Source of the DNA: Burkholderiales bacterium
GTDB taxonomy: Bacteria; Pseudomonadota; Gammaproteobacteria; Burkholderiales; Burkholderiaceae_E
Direction: 5' to 3'
Length of the DNA stretch: 64,000 bases
Assembly (NCBI GenBank): GCA_003577305.1
Contig: QEVL01000002.1
Coordinates: 158,662-222,661 of the forward strand
The notes beneath the pieces were generated by a model that had not been told where the DNA came from, searched no databases, and was given only the letters and a program-made list of their open reading frames with translations. The position numbers and the translations under genes are program-made. Positions 1 to 10,339 of this stretch are shown here, piece by piece. Position 1 is the first letter of the stretch, and the number at the start of each line of letters is the position of its first letter.

Positions 1-2
1 GC

Positions 3-1316
3 GCCGCGCCGACGGCACCCGCGGCCAGCGGGCCGACTCTCGCCACGCCGACCGACAAGTCGACGGCGGTCGATTACCAGTACCAGGCCGTCGCCGAAGC
101 GCGCGCGGCCGTCGAAGCCATCCTGACCGCGGACAAGGCCGCCGTCCAGTCACTGGTCGACGGCAGGCACGCCGACTGGGATCGCTACTGGACCACCGAG
201 TACCCGCTGCTGCTCGAGCGACTGCGCGTCGCGACGGAAAACCTGAAGCTGAGCGAGAATTACATCCATCAGCACGTCTACGGTCTCGGTCCGGTCTACA
301 CGAAGGATCTGACGAGCGAGAAGGTCGTCCCGCTGCCGATCGTCCTGGGGGCCATCGCGGCGATCAGCGGCATCTACGCGCTCGAGCAGAGCGGCTACCA
401 GGAGCGCCGGAAGGCTGCCAGCGCCGCGGAACACCAGGAACTCGTCGAGAAACTCAGGCAGGTCTACGTCGACTCGGGCATGCAGACGTCGGTCGCCGAC
501 GCCCGCTCGAAGATCGACGCGGGGATCATCGCGACGCTGCGGCAGTTGCAGACCGGAATCGACACCGCCAGGACCTTCGTCGTCGACAACTTCACTATCC
601 CGGCCTTCGGTTCGTACCTTCCGGACGACGTCTCGACCATCGTCGACCTGAAGGATCTGGCGAAGCAGGTCGGGGAGATCAAGGACAACCTCCTGGCGAT
701 CTTCACGACGAAAGAGTGCCGCCAGGTCATCCCCACGAAGGCGCTCGACGGCGACGGCTACCTGCAGCACCCGGAGCGTTCGGCGCTCGGACCGGCGGTC
801 GCGAAGGCGGACGCGGTCTGCAGGATCTACTTCTGCTCGACGAGCGACGGCACCTGCCCGAAGCTGCCCGCTGGCAACTGGGAGGCGGCCGTGTTCGCGC
901 CGGGCCACCTGCGCGACACCGATCCGGACGTCATCGCCGGCCCCGCCGGCGGCACGGTCGCGGTCGAGGGCACGCTCGTTGCGGCCGCCGACATCGGCGC
1001 GCCGCCGCCGGTGGCCCAGTGCAGCAAGGTGCAGAACGCCGGCGGCGACCAGGCCGACACGCGCAATGTGCCGCTCGGCGCCACCTCCGGCACCTTCACG
1101 CTCACCTACCAGATGTGGAGCATCAAGGACCGCATCCGCGTGCTCTACGACGGCGCGACGCTCTTCGACTCGGGCTGCGTCAGCGACGGCAAGACCCAGC
1201 TTCTCGCGTACTCGGGGCTCGCCAGTTTCGTGACGATCCAGGTCGAACCGAACTGCACCGGCACTACCAGCGGTACGGCGTGGAACTACACGGTCGCTTG
1301 TCCGGGGGCGAACTGA
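3..1316 (+). CDS. Hypothetical protein, 5' end outside window
   Basis: The reading frame is open from the first complete codon at position 3 to a TGA ending at 1316, giving at least 437 residues; the true start lies upstream. The visible N-terminal part is Ala/Thr/Pro-rich, then charged and helical. A hydrophobic stretch near residues 108-127 (VVPLPIVLGAIAAI and following) could be a membrane segment. The C-terminal third is Gly/Thr-rich with several cysteines (for example CRIYFC, CSKVQ, and a Cys close to the end), which suits an extracytoplasmic domain with disulfides. I recognise no family. It ends 87 nt before the histidine kinase start and its relation to it is unknown. Confidence 0.7.
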   Translation, partial: AAPTAPAASGPTLATPTDKSTAVDYQYQAVAEARAAVEAILTADKAAVQSLVDGRHADWDRYWTTEYPLLLERLRVATENLKLSENYIHQHVYGLGPVYTKDLTSEKVVPLPIVLGAIAAISGIYALEQSGYQERRKAASAAEHQELVEKLRQVYVDSGMQTSVADARSKIDAGIIATLRQLQTGIDTARTFVVDNFTIPAFGSYLPDDVSTIVDLKDLAKQVGEIKDNLLAIFTTKECRQVIPTKALDGDGYLQHPERSALGPAVAKADAVCRIYFCSTSDGTCPKLPAGNWEAAVFAPGHLRDTDPDVIAGPAGGTVAVEGTLVAAADIGAPPPVAQCSKVQNAGGDQADTRNVPLGATSGTFTLTYQMWSIKDRIRVLYDGATLFDSGCVSDGKTQLLAYSGLASFVTIQVEPNCTGTTSGTAWNYTVACPGAN

Positions 1317-1403
1317 CGACCCGGCGGCGGCGCGCGCCGCTTGACCCGGCCGACGGCCCGGCGACATGATGAACGGGTTCCCGACTCCCGCTGGCGGTGC
1401 CAG

Positions 1404-3314
1404 GTGCCCGAGCAGACCGACGCGCGCCCATTGCCCCGGCGCCGCTCGTGGCGGGGCGCGGTCGCGCGCGCGCTGATCGGGTGCGGGGCGACCGTGCTGC
1501 TCGTCGCCAACGGGGTCGCGGCGGCGGCCGGCGTGCCGCTCCAGGTGCGCGTCGGCGTCGCCGCTGCCGAAGTCGCCGATTGCTGCACCGAACCGCCTGC
1601 GCGATTCGACGGCGCACCGCTCGCCACCGTCGGCGTCGGCCCGCGCTCGAGCCCGCGCTGGCTGCGCATCGACGCGCCACTGGCCGGAGAGGTGCTCGCG
1701 CTCAGGCCGGTCGTCGATCGCGCCACCCTGTACTGGCGCAACCGCGCCACCGGGCGCTGGGAAACCTCGCTCACCGGCGACCACGTGGGTCCCGAAATGC
1801 GCACGCTCGCGGTGGCGGGCATGGCGCTGCCGGTACCCGCGGCAGCCGACGACGGACCGGCCTATCTGCGCGTCGAGCAGCCGTCGTTCACCGTGCTGCG
1901 ATTCGAGCGCCACCCGACGGGAGACTACGCGGCGCTGCAGGCGCGGCGCCTGAACCTCGACCTGCTGCTGCTCGGCTTCGTCTCCGCGATCGTCTGCTAC
2001 AACCTCGCCGTGTCGGCGCTCATCCGCGACCGCGTGTTCCTGCTCAACGCGATCACCATCCTGTCGATGCTCGTGATCGCGGTCTATCTCGCCGGCTACG
2101 GCCCGCTGTACCTGTGGCCGCAGCAGCCCGCGCTGGGCGACCAGGCGATGAACCTCGCGATGGCGGTCGGCAACGCGAGCGGCGCGCTGCTGGTGCGCGA
2201 GCAACTGGCGTGCGGCGCCACGCACCGGGCGTGGCTGCGCGCGCTGCTCGCGCCGGTCGCGCTGGCGCCGCTCGCGTGGCTCGCCGGGGTCGTCGCGCCG
2301 TACCACGTCGGGCGCCACGCGCTGCTCGTCGTGTCGGTGGTCACGGTGGCGACGGTCACCGCTGCGCTGGTGCCCGGGGTGCTGCGCGGCGAGCGCAACG
2401 CGCGACTGGTCAGCCTGCCGTTCCTGCTCGCGATGATGCCCGCCATCGGCATTGCCGCATTGCAACGACTCACCGGCCCCGGCACGCCCGGCCTGCCGGA
2501 CAGCGCCTTCGGCTCGTTCCTCGCGCTCGAGGCGCTGCTTTTCTCGCTCGTGCTCGCGGCGCGCGTACGCAGCGCCGAGGCCGATCGGCGCACGGCCGAC
2601 GCGGCACTCCTCGCGGCGCGGCGCGATGCCGGCGCGCGCATCCTGCGCGCGCAGGACGTCGAGCGCCAGCGCGTCGCGCAGGACCTGCACGACAGCGTGG
2701 GGCAGCGATTGCTGTTCCTGATCAACCGGTTGCGACTGCTCGAGCTCGAAGCGGCGCGGCAGGGCTTCACGGCGCAGGCCTCGGTCGGCGACGCGCTGAA
2801 CGACGCGACCGACGTGCTCGACGGGATCCGGCGCATCTCGCGCGCGATGCATCCGGCGACTTTCGACTACCTCGGCTGGCGCGGCGCGCTCGAGTCGCTG
2901 GTCGACGCGATGAACCGGGACACGCCGATGAACTGTACGGCGACCTTCGACGTCGCCGCCGGGGAGCCGACCGGCGAGGCCGGGCTGCACCTGTACAGGA
3001 TCGCGCAGGAGGGCTTCAACAACGTGCTCCGGCACGCCGGCGCGACACGCTGCACCGCGCGCTTCGCGTGCCGCGACGGCCGGGTCACGCTCGCGATCGA
3101 GGACGACGGTGTCGGCCCGGGCGATCGCACCGACCCGGCAGACCGTGCCACGGGCCTGGGCCTGGTATCGATCGACGAGCGCACGCGGTTGCTCGGCGGA
3201 GACTGGACGATCGGACCCGGCGCCTCGGGCGGAACCCGGCTCGAGGTGTCGGTCCCCTTCGGGCCGGGCGCCGCGCCGGGTACCGGCGCCGCGTCTGCGG
3301 AGTCGGTGCCGTGA
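1404..3314 (+). CDS. 7TMR-DISM sensor histidine kinase (NarL/HisKA_3 class)
   Basis: Inner-membrane sensor kinase that should autophosphorylate on His and pass phosphate to the adjacent regulator. A hydrophobic signal segment (about residues 20-40) precedes an extracytoplasmic 7TMR-DISMED2-like domain (about 40-165). Then come seven membrane segments (about 186-390), a HisKA_3 dimerisation box with QDLHDSVGQRL (phospho-His near residue 429) and a HATPase with NNVLRHAG, DDGVGPGD and GLGLVSIDER. I chose the GTG at 1404 (636 aa) because it puts the signal segment near the N-terminus; an in-frame TTG at 1341 would add 21 residues, and neither has a strong ribosome site. The stop overlaps the response-regulator GTG by 4 nt, so the two are translationally coupled. 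The ligand is unknown. Confidence 0.88.
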   Translation: MPEQTDARPLPRRRSWRGAVARALIGCGATVLLVANGVAAAAGVPLQVRVGVAAAEVADCCTEPPARFDGAPLATVGVGPRSSPRWLRIDAPLAGEVLALRPVVDRATLYWRNRATGRWETSLTGDHVGPEMRTLAVAGMALPVPAAADDGPAYLRVEQPSFTVLRFERHPTGDYAALQARRLNLDLLLLGFVSAIVCYNLAVSALIRDRVFLLNAITILSMLVIAVYLAGYGPLYLWPQQPALGDQAMNLAMAVGNASGALLVREQLACGATHRAWLRALLAPVALAPLAWLAGVVAPYHVGRHALLVVSVVTVATVTAALVPGVLRGERNARLVSLPFLLAMMPAIGIAALQRLTGPGTPGLPDSAFGSFLALEALLFSLVLAARVRSAEADRRTADAALLAARRDAGARILRAQDVERQRVAQDLHDSVGQRLLFLINRLRLLELEAARQGFTAQASVGDALNDATDVLDGIRRISRAMHPATFDYLGWRGALESLVDAMNRDTPMNCTATFDVAAGEPTGEAGLHLYRIAQEGFNNVLRHAGATRCTARFACRDGRVTLAIEDDGVGPGDRTDPADRATGLGLVSIDERTRLLGGDWTIGPGASGGTRLEVSVPFGPGAAPGTGAASAESVP

Positions 3315-3952
3315 CGCTGCGCGTGCTCATCTGCGACGACCACCCGCTGTTCCGGGTCGGGCTGCGCGCCGCGCTGGCGGAGCACCCCGCCGTCGACGTG
3401 GTCGGCGAAGCCGCCGACGGACGCGACTGCCTGGCGATGCTGCAGTCGCTCGGGCCCGACGTGCTGCTGCTCGACCTCGCGCTGCGAGAGATGGGCGGCT
3501 ACGAGGTGCTCGCGTGGATTCGCGCGCACCGACCGGGGCTGCGTACCCTCGTCCTGTCGATGTATTCGGAGCCCGCCTTCGCCGAGCGAGCGCGCGCGCT
3601 CGGCGCGTGCGGCTTCATCGCGAAGGAGGACGCGTTGAGCGAGATCCACGCCGCGCTCGAACACCCGCGCGACGCGTTCTACGCGAGCGCGTCGGTGAGA
3701 ACGACGCCGCGTGGGGCGCGCGCCGGGGAACTCGCCCGCATCGACGAACGTCTCCTCGCGCTGTCGCCAACCGAGCGCCGCGTGATGAGCCTGCTGTCGC
3801 AGTCGCTGACGAGCCGCGAGATCGCACGGCGACTCGGGATCAGCCTGCGCACCGTCCAGACCCACCGGACGCACATCGCCGACAAGCTCGACGTGCACGG
3901 CGTCAATCGGCTGATGGAACTGGCGATCCGCTACCGGCAGATCTTCTCGTAG
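3311..3952 (+). CDS. LuxR/NarL-family response regulator
   Basis: Transcriptional regulator, 213 aa, partner of the upstream kinase. The receiver domain (residues 1-120) has the acidic pair D9/D10, phospho-acceptor D55 in LLLDLALREMGG, S83 and K105 in GFIAKEDAL. A linker of about 25 residues leads to a LuxR-type HTH (150-213) starting LSPTERRVMSLL and containing TSREIARRLGISLRTVQTH. The GTG start overlaps the kinase stop (GTGA), a standard two-component arrangement. The next gene converges, so the regulon is not local and cannot be told from the sequence. Confidence 0.93.
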   Translation: MTLRVLICDDHPLFRVGLRAALAEHPAVDVVGEAADGRDCLAMLQSLGPDVLLLDLALREMGGYEVLAWIRAHRPGLRTLVLSMYSEPAFAERARALGACGFIAKEDALSEIHAALEHPRDAFYASASVRTTPRGARAGELARIDERLLALSPTERRVMSLLSQSLTSREIARRLGISLRTVQTHRTHIADKLDVHGVNRLMELAIRYRQIFS

Positions 3953-3963
3953 CGCCCGTTGCC

Positions 3964-5616
3964 CTACCCCTGAACGCCGGCGGGCGCAGCCTCGATCCTC
4001 AGCGACAGCCGCTCGTAGCCGGGGCCGCGCTCGATCAGCGAGGCGAATCGGATCGCGACCTCGCGATCGGGCTCGCGCAAGACCGCGCAGGTGCCGGCGT
4101 GGGCACGCCTGGGCGGCAGCACCAGGCTGGGCAATTCGCCGGCCGCCGCATCGCCCGGCAGCAGCCACGCGTCGATGAAGAACAGCGCCTCGCCGATCCT
4201 GACGCCCGCCGGCACCGGCTTTCCCCGCCAACAGCGCACGCCGAGTCGCTGGCCGCGAAGACGCAGGTAGTCGGGACCGGGAATCTGCTCGATCGACTCG
4301 ACCGTCGCCAGCGACAGGCCGGAGTCGCGCGCGATCGCGACCAGCACGCCGAGCGCGGCACGCGGAGCCGAACCGTGGCGCAGCAGCGTCAGCCGACCGG
4401 CTTCGGGTTCTTCGACCTGCTCGATCGCCTCGCCCTCGGCCATCACCAGCGTCACCGGATCGCGCCGGTCGACATCGCTGCCGAGCGCCACGCGCATGAT
4501 CGTGTTCTGCTCCCACCGGCCGCTGTATTCGTACGGCGCATCGGCCGCCTGCGCAGCGCGGGCCTCGAGCACCGGCTGCATGTCGGCCGCGTGGATCCGC
4601 GGCAGGCCGAAGCGCAACCGGGCGTTGCGCGGAACGTCGGCGCCATTGCTGCCGGCTTCACCGCCGGCGCCCGACACGGTGAGCAGCGAGACCTGCGTCC
4701 AGCGCCGCTCGAGATCGGCGAGCAGCGCAAGGGTGGCGCTGCCGGTCAACGGCAGCAACTGGCGCGACGGCGCCTCGCCGGTCGAAGCGAGCCACTGCTG
4801 GCGACGACGGGCGATGCTGGCCGGCAGCCTGTGGGCGTCGAGACGCACCGCGTGGTCGGCGCTGAGCGCGAGGGTCGGGCCGTACGGGTTGGGTTGCGGC
4901 GCACCGTCGTCGATGCGGTAGCCGACTTTCGCTGCCAGCCGCGCTGCGAGCCGATCGGCGACGCCCGCCTCCGCGCCGGCACGCGACGGCAGCGCCGCAG
5001 CCTGCAACAGCAGCGGATAGACGAACAGCGCGCGCGCAGTCGTCGGCTTGACCAGCGGCAGCTCGTCGATCAGCGTCTCGTCCTGGAACGTGCTGCGCCG
5101 CATGTGGCGGGCAAGAACGCAAAGCGCGTCCCAGTCGGCAGCCAGCGGTGCGACCCGATGACGCAGCAGCAGCGACACGATGCGCGCCTGCGCGTCGAGC
5201 GCGCGAGCCAGCGGCATCACGACGCGCAGCGCATTCGTGGCCCCTGGAATGATCGAGCGGGTGTCGTCGCCGTGGACGCCGAGCATCAGCGAGTACGCGC
5301 GTTTGAAGAGGTCGCGGCTGGCGCGCAGGCTGGCGAGCGCACTTCCGAGGCGCTGCCAGTCCGCCTCGGGAAAAGGCAACGCGAGCCCGGCGAGCGGTGC
5401 CACGCAGCGCTCGATGGCACGAATCTGGTCGATGCGAACCTGCTCGAGGATCTCGAACAGGGAATCGGGGGCCGGGCCCGGCCGCGCCAATCGCGCGAGC
5501 AGCGCGTCGATCGCCGACAGGCGCTGCTGGGCCTGCGTGGGCAGTGCGTCGAGCCATTGCCTGCACGACACGGCGTCACGCACGCGCACAGGATCGGATT
5601 CCGGACCTTGGGTCAT
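3964..5616 (-). CDS. Conserved hypothetical protein, 550 aa
   Basis: ATG at 5616, TAG at 3964; no signal peptide or membrane segment is apparent. The N-terminal half is mostly helical and rich in Leu/Ala/Arg, and the C-terminal third looks beta-rich (for example GDPVTLVMAEGEAIEQ-like strands and RLRGQRLGVRCWRGKPV). The C-terminal part could be a small beta-barrel of PilZ-like type, but I cannot confirm the RxxxR and D/NxSxxG motifs, so no function is assigned. Its stop is 11 nt from the convergent response regulator. Upstream, 152 nt without obvious signals separate it from the HIT gene, which is on the same strand. Confidence 0.75.
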   Translation of the reverse strand: MTQGPESDPVRVRDAVSCRQWLDALPTQAQQRLSAIDALLARLARPGPAPDSLFEILEQVRIDQIRAIERCVAPLAGLALPFPEADWQRLGSALASLRASRDLFKRAYSLMLGVHGDDTRSIIPGATNALRVVMPLARALDAQARIVSLLLRHRVAPLAADWDALCVLARHMRRSTFQDETLIDELPLVKPTTARALFVYPLLLQAAALPSRAGAEAGVADRLAARLAAKVGYRIDDGAPQPNPYGPTLALSADHAVRLDAHRLPASIARRRQQWLASTGEAPSRQLLPLTGSATLALLADLERRWTQVSLLTVSGAGGEAGSNGADVPRNARLRFGLPRIHAADMQPVLEARAAQAADAPYEYSGRWEQNTIMRVALGSDVDRRDPVTLVMAEGEAIEQVEEPEAGRLTLLRHGSAPRAALGVLVAIARDSGLSLATVESIEQIPGPDYLRLRGQRLGVRCWRGKPVPAGVRIGEALFFIDAWLLPGDAAAGELPSLVLPPRRAHAGTCAVLREPDREVAIRFASLIERGPGYERLSLRIEAAPAGVQG

Positions 5617-5768
5617 GGGCAGTCTTCGTGATCGTTCCAGGCTCGTCGCCGCATGTGAGCCAAGTGTGCGCCGGCCCGAGCCGCGCGCAACGGCATTGCC
5701 GCACACTGCCCGCCGACGCCTGATGGGCGGCGAGCGCAGGCCGACGGGCGGTCGAACGACGGCGTGCT

Positions 5769-6227
5769 TCAGGCCCCCGCGGGCAGCCTGCGCCTGAGAG
5801 CGTCGAGATAGGAGGGCAGGCGCGCGGCAACCCGGTTGCGCCGCGCCTCGACCGCGGCGTCGCGCCCCACGGCCGCGCGCCCCCAGACCGGTTCGGGGAA
5901 GTGCCGGTCGTCGCGCCAGCGCGCAACCACGTGCCAGTGCAGGTGCGGCACGACGTTGCCGAAGCTGGCGAGATTGACCTTGTCCGGCACGAGCACTGCA
6001 CGCTGCGTTTCTTCGACCGTGAGCACCACGTGCATCAGTTCGGCGCGATCGGCCGCGCCGAGCTCGCTCATCTCGGCGACGTGCGCATTCCAGATCACGC
6101 GCGTGAAGGCCGGATAGTCGGGCTCGTCGGCCAGCACGACACGCCAGTTGCGCGCCCGCGCGAGCAGCGTGCCGCCCTCGCCCGCGCACAGTGCGCAGCT
6201 TCGGTCGGGCGTGGCGCCAGCGGCCAT
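5769..6227 (-). CDS. HIT family protein (histidine triad hydrolase)
   Basis: A 152-aa cytoplasmic nucleotide-binding hydrolase or transferase of the histidine-triad superfamily. The signature HLHWHVV sits near residue 95, preceded by the usual SFGNVVP. An N-terminal CALC pair (CALCAGEGG) is typical of HIT proteins that bind zinc there. The ATG directly abuts the stop codon of the large FAD/Fe-S oxidoreductase upstream, with no intervening base, so the two are co-transcribed and probably coupled. The substrate (AMP conjugates, dinucleotide polyphosphates) cannot be told from the sequence. Confidence 0.9.
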   Translation of the reverse strand: MAAGATPDRSCALCAGEGGTLLARARNWRVVLADEPDYPAFTRVIWNAHVAEMSELGAADRAELMHVVLTVEETQRAVLVPDKVNLASFGNVVPHLHWHVVARWRDDRHFPEPVWGRAAVGRDAAVEARRNRVAARLPSYLDALRRRLPAGA

Positions 6228-9200
6228 TCAGACGAGCACGCGCTCGATGCCGCCGTCGTTGGCGCGGCGCACGTAGGCCTGCAGCCAGTCTTCGCCGAGG
6301 ATGTGCCGCGCCAGCTCGACGACGACGTAGTCGGCCTCGACCCCGGCGTCCTCCTCGAAGCGCACCATGCCCTGCAGGCACGACGGGCACGAGGTGAGCA
6401 CCTTGATCGGACCGGCGAAACGCTCGCCGGCCGCACCGTCGGCCCCCGCCACCGGCAGCTCGCGCAGCGCCTGGGCGTCGCGGCGCATTTCCTCTTCCTT
6501 GCGGAAGCGCACCTGCGTGCTGATGTCGGGGCGCGACACCGCGAGCGTGCCCGACTCGCCGCAGCAGCGGTCGTTCTTCCCGATGCGTCCGTTCAGCGAA
6601 TCGTTGATCAGCGCATTGACCACCTTCAGCGGCGCGTATTGCTTGATCGGGCTGTGGCAGGGATCGTGGTACATGTAGCGCGCACCGGTGACGCCGTCGA
6701 GGCGCACGCCCTTCTCCATCAGGAACTCGTGGATGTCGACCATGCGGCAGCCCGGGAAGATCCTGTCGAAGCGGTAGTCCTGCAACTGGTCGTAGCAGGT
6801 GCCGCAGCTCACGACCACCGTGCGGATGTCGAGGTAGTTCAGCGTGGTGGCGACGCGGTGCAGCAGCACCCGGTTGTCGGTGATGATCTTTTCCGCCCGG
6901 TCGTACTGGCCCGAGCCGCGCTGCGGATAGCCGCAGCACAGATAGCCCGGCGGCAGCACCGTCTGCACGCCCACGTGCCAGAGCATCGCCTGCGTGGCCA
7001 GTCCCACCTGCGAGAACAGGCGCTCGGAGCCGCATCCGGGGAAATAGAACACTGCCTCGGTGTCGACCGTGGTCGCCTGCGGGTCGCGGATGATCGGCAC
7101 GTAGCGCGCGTCTTCGACGTCGAGCAGTGCGCGCGCGGTCTTCTTCGGCAGGTTGCCCGGCATTTTCTTGTTGACGAAGTGGATCACCTGCTCTTTCAGC
7201 GGGGCTCGCCCCACCGTGGCCGGCGGCCTGCGCGTCTGCTCCCTCGCCGGGCGCCGGAACAGGTCGGCGGCCAGCCGCTGCGCCCGATAGCCGATGCCGA
7301 CCATCGCCGCGCGCGTGGCGCGGATCGTGTCCGGGTCGGTGGCATTCAGGAAGAACATCGCGGCCGCGTTGCCCGGATTGAACTTCTTCCTGCCCATCTT
7401 GCGCAGCAGGTTGCGCATGTTCATCGACACGTCGCCGAAGTCGATGTCCACCGGACACGGCGCCAGGCACTTGTGGCAGACGGTGCAGTGGTCGGCGACG
7501 TCGGAGAATTCGTCCCAGTGGCGGATCGACACGCCGCGCCGCGTCTGCTCCTCGTACAGGAAGGCCTCGACCAGCAGGGAGGTGGCGAGGATCTTGTTGC
7601 GCGGCGAATAGAGCAGGTTCGCGCGCGGCACGTGCGTGGCGCACACGGGCTTGCACTTGCCGCAGCGCAGGCAGTTGCGCACCGAGTCGGCGATCGAGCC
7701 GATGTCGGACTGCTGCAGGATCAGCGACTCGGCGCCCATCAGGCCGAAGCTCGGCGTGTAGGCGTTGCGCAGGTCGCCCGGCAGGGCCGGATCGTCGAGC
7801 AGCTTGCCGCGGTTGAAGCGGCCTTCGGGATCGACGCGCTGCTTGTAGGCGCGGAAGTCGGCTATCTCCTCGTCGCCGAGGAATTCGAGCTTGGTGATGC
7901 CGATGCCGTGCTCGCCGGAGATCACCCCGTCGAGCGAGCGCGCCAGCGCCATGATGCGCGCCACCGCCGCCTCGGCCTCCTTGAGCATCGCGTAGTCGTC
8001 GGAGTTCACCGGGATGTTGGTGTGCACGTTGCCGTCGCCGGCGTGCATGTGCAGCGCGACGAAGACCCGGCCGCGCAGCAGCTTGCGGTGGACCGCGTCG
8101 AGCGCCTGCAGCAGCGGCGCGAACGCCAGCCCCGAGAAGATGTCGTCGAGCCTCGCGCGAACCTCGGTCTTGAACGACACGCGGATCGTGCGGTCCTGCA
8201 GCACGCGGAACAGCGTGGCGTCGGGCTCGTTCGCGAGGCGCTCGTCGAGCCGCTCGCGCAGGTGCGCCAGGCCCAGTCCGGCGAGCGCGTCGCGCAACGG
8301 CGCGAGCGGCTCGTCGATGTGCCCGAGCAGGAAGCTCCAGCGCCGGCGCGCCGCCCGGATGAGCCCGAGCGCCTGCGCGCGCCGCGCGGCCGACATCTCG
8401 CGTTCGGCCGCATCGTCGCGGCCGGCAACCGGCCGCGGCAGCTGCGCCTCGTCGGCGAGCAGGCGCTCGAGCGCGTCGAGCGTCGCCAGCTTGTTCTTCG
8501 TCGACAGCTCGATGTTGATGCGCTCGACACCGTCGGTGTACTCGCCCATGCGCGCGAGCGGAATGACCACGTCCTCGTTGATCTTGAATGCGTTGGTGTG
8601 GCGCGCGATCGCCGCGGTGCGCGCGCGGTCGGCCCAGAACGCCTTGCGCGCCTGCGCCGACACGGCGACGAAGCCTTCGCCGGCGCGCCGGTTCGCCATC
8701 CGCACCACCTCGGAGGCGGCGCGCGCGACCGCATCGTCGTCGTCGCCGACGATGTCGCCGATCAGCACCATCTTCGGCAGGCCGCCGCGGCGCGACTTCG
8801 TGGTGTAGCCCACCGCGCGCAGATAGCGCTCGTCGAGGTGTTCGAGGCCCGCGAGGATCGCGCCGTGCGGGCGCGTGTCGAGGTAATTCTTGATTTCGAC
8901 GATCGACGGCACCGCGTCGCGGGGCTGGCCGAAAAACTCGAGGCAGACGGTGCGGATGCACTGCGGCATGCGGTGCAGCACCCAGCGCGCCGAGGTGATC
9001 AGGCCGTCGCAGCCCTCCTTCTGCACGCCGGGCAATCCGGCGAGGAACTTGTCGGTGACGTCCTTGCCCAGCCCGGGCTTGCGAAAGCGCCGCCCTTCGA
9101 TGTCGAGACGCTCGCTGCGGATCGGTTCGCCGCGCATCGCGCCGTCCGGGCCGAACTGCGCCGGCGCGTACCACTTCAGCTCGAACGACGCACTGGGCGC

Positions 9201-10280
9201 TTCGTGGATCTTGCCCAGGTTGTGGCCGACGCGTGTGACCTCGAGCCAGTTGCCGTCGGGGTCGACCATCCGCCACCAGGCGAGGTTGTCGAGCGCAGTG
9301 CCCCAGAGCACCGCTTTCTTGCCGCCGGCGTTCATCGCGACGTTGCCGCCGACGCACGAGGCGTCGAGCGAAGTGGGGTCGACCGCGAACACCAGGCCGG
9401 CACGCTCGGCAGCCTCGGTGATGCGCCGGGTGACCACGCCCGCCTGCGAAAAGACGGTCGGCACCTCGCGATCGAGGCCTGGCAGCCGGACACGCTCGAC
9501 TTCGCCCAGCCTCTCGAGCTTCTCGGTGTTGATCACCGCCGACATCGGCGTGAGCGGAATCGCGCCGCCGGTGTAGCCGGTGCCGCCGCCGCGTGGAATG
9601 ATCGTCAGGCCCAGTTCGATGCAGGCAGTCACCAGTGCGGCGACCTCGGCTTCGCTGTCGGGCGCGAGCACCACGAACGGGTATTCGACGCGCCAGTCGG
9701 TCGCGTCGGTGACGTGCGAGACGCGGCTCATCGCGTCGAAGCGGACGTTGTCGCGCGCCGTGTGCCGCGAGAGCCGGCGCATTGCGCGCGCGCGCAAGGT
9801 CGCGGTGCGCGCGCACTCGCCCTCGAACCTGGCGACCGCTGCGCGCGCCAGCGCCAGCAACCGGCTCACCCGTGCGCTGCGCTCGCTGGCGGCCTGGTCG
9901 TCGTGCTCGCTCAGATCGAGCGCACGCCGTTTCTCGATCTCGCCCAGCCGGTGATGCATGTCCTGCACCAGCAGGCGCTGGCGCTTCGGGCTGTCGAGCA
10001 GGTCGTCCTGCAGGTACGGATTGCGCCGCACGACCCAGAGGTCTCCGAGCACTTCGTAGAGCATGCGTGCGGAGCGCCCGGTGCGCCGCTCGGCACGCAG
10101 TTCCTGGACAATCGCCCAGCCCTCGGCCCCGAGCAGGCGGATCACGATCTCGCGATCGGAGAACGAGGTGTAGTTGTAGGGGATCTCGCGCAGGCGCACC
10201 GCATCGGTGGCCGGTTCGTCGGCGGCGCGCGGCGGTTCGGAGCGCGGACCGGCGACCGTGTCGGTAGGGGGAGCGTTCAT
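6228..10280 (-). CDS. DUF3683/FAD-linked oxidase/Fe-S fusion protein (D-2-hydroxyacid dehydrogenase-like)
   Basis: A 1350-aa multidomain oxidoreductase. Order: a DUF3683-type N-terminus (about 1-170); a PCMH FAD-binding domain with [12 protein letters not shown] (about 225-240); an FAD-oxidase C-terminal domain with [15 protein letters not shown] (about residue 745) and [12 protein letters not shown]; two ferredoxin clusters, [11 protein letters not shown] (about 870) and [14 protein letters not shown] (about 930); and two CCG cysteine-rich domains ([31 protein letters not shown]). This is the D-lactate/D-2-hydroxyglutarate dehydrogenase plus GlcF-type plan in one chain, feeding electrons from a D-2-hydroxyacid to quinone. 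The substrate is not determinable. ATG 10280 was chosen because family-like sequence ([15 protein letters not shown]) begins about 30 residues in. Confidence 0.9.
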   Translation of the reverse strand: MNAPPTDTVAGPRSEPPRAADEPATDAVRLREIPYNYTSFSDREIVIRLLGAEGWAIVQELRAERRTGRSARMLYEVLGDLWVVRRNPYLQDDLLDSPKRQRLLVQDMHHRLGEIEKRRALDLSEHDDQAASERSARVSRLLALARAAVARFEGECARTATLRARAMRRLSRHTARDNVRFDAMSRVSHVTDATDWRVEYPFVVLAPDSEAEVAALVTACIELGLTIIPRGGGTGYTGGAIPLTPMSAVINTEKLERLGEVERVRLPGLDREVPTVFSQAGVVTRRITEAAERAGLVFAVDPTSLDASCVGGNVAMNAGGKKAVLWGTALDNLAWWRMVDPDGNWLEVTRVGHNLGKIHEAPSASFELKWYAPAQFGPDGAMRGEPIRSERLDIEGRRFRKPGLGKDVTDKFLAGLPGVQKEGCDGLITSARWVLHRMPQCIRTVCLEFFGQPRDAVPSIVEIKNYLDTRPHGAILAGLEHLDERYLRAVGYTTKSRRGGLPKMVLIGDIVGDDDDAVARAASEVVRMANRRAGEGFVAVSAQARKAFWADRARTAAIARHTNAFKINEDVVIPLARMGEYTDGVERINIELSTKNKLATLDALERLLADEAQLPRPVAGRDDAAEREMSAARRAQALGLIRAARRRWSFLLGHIDEPLAPLRDALAGLGLAHLRERLDERLANEPDATLFRVLQDRTIRVSFKTEVRARLDDIFSGLAFAPLLQALDAVHRKLLRGRVFVALHMHAGDGNVHTNIPVNSDDYAMLKEAEAAVARIMALARSLDGVISGEHGIGITKLEFLGDEEIADFRAYKQRVDPEGRFNRGKLLDDPALPGDLRNAYTPSFGLMGAESLILQQSDIGSIADSVRNCLRCGKCKPVCATHVPRANLLYSPRNKILATSLLVEAFLYEEQTRRGVSIRHWDEFSDVADHCTVCHKCLAPCPVDIDFGDVSMNMRNLLRKMGRKKFNPGNAAAMFFLNATDPDTIRATRAAMVGIGYRAQRLAADLFRRPAREQTRRPPATVGRAPLKEQVIHFVNKKMPGNLPKKTARALLDVEDARYVPIIRDPQATTVDTEAVFYFPGCGSERLFSQVGLATQAMLWHVGVQTVLPPGYLCCGYPQRGSGQYDRAEKIITDNRVLLHRVATTLNYLDIRTVVVSCGTCYDQLQDYRFDRIFPGCRMVDIHEFLMEKGVRLDGVTGARYMYHDPCHSPIKQYAPLKVVNALINDSLNGRIGKNDRCCGESGTLAVSRPDISTQVRFRKEEEMRRDAQALRELPVAGADGAAGERFAGPIKVLTSCPSCLQGMVRFEEDAGVEADYVVVELARHILGEDWLQAYVRRANDGGIERVLV

Positions 10281-10339
10281 CGAACCTGCGATTTTATCCG
10301 ACCGGGATCGTGCCGGCCGGCGGGCGCTGCATCGGCGGA

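Noticed and set aside
150..3035. A 961-codon open frame on the minus strand over the start of the window
   Set aside because: Arg/Ala/Gln-rich translation with no family motif, antisense to a clear histidine kinase; a high-GC shadow frame.
3964..9816. A single 1950-codon minus-strand frame
   Set aside because: Only its last 550 codons (from ATG 5616) read as protein; the rest is out of frame with the HIT and FAD/Fe-S genes that clearly occupy that region.
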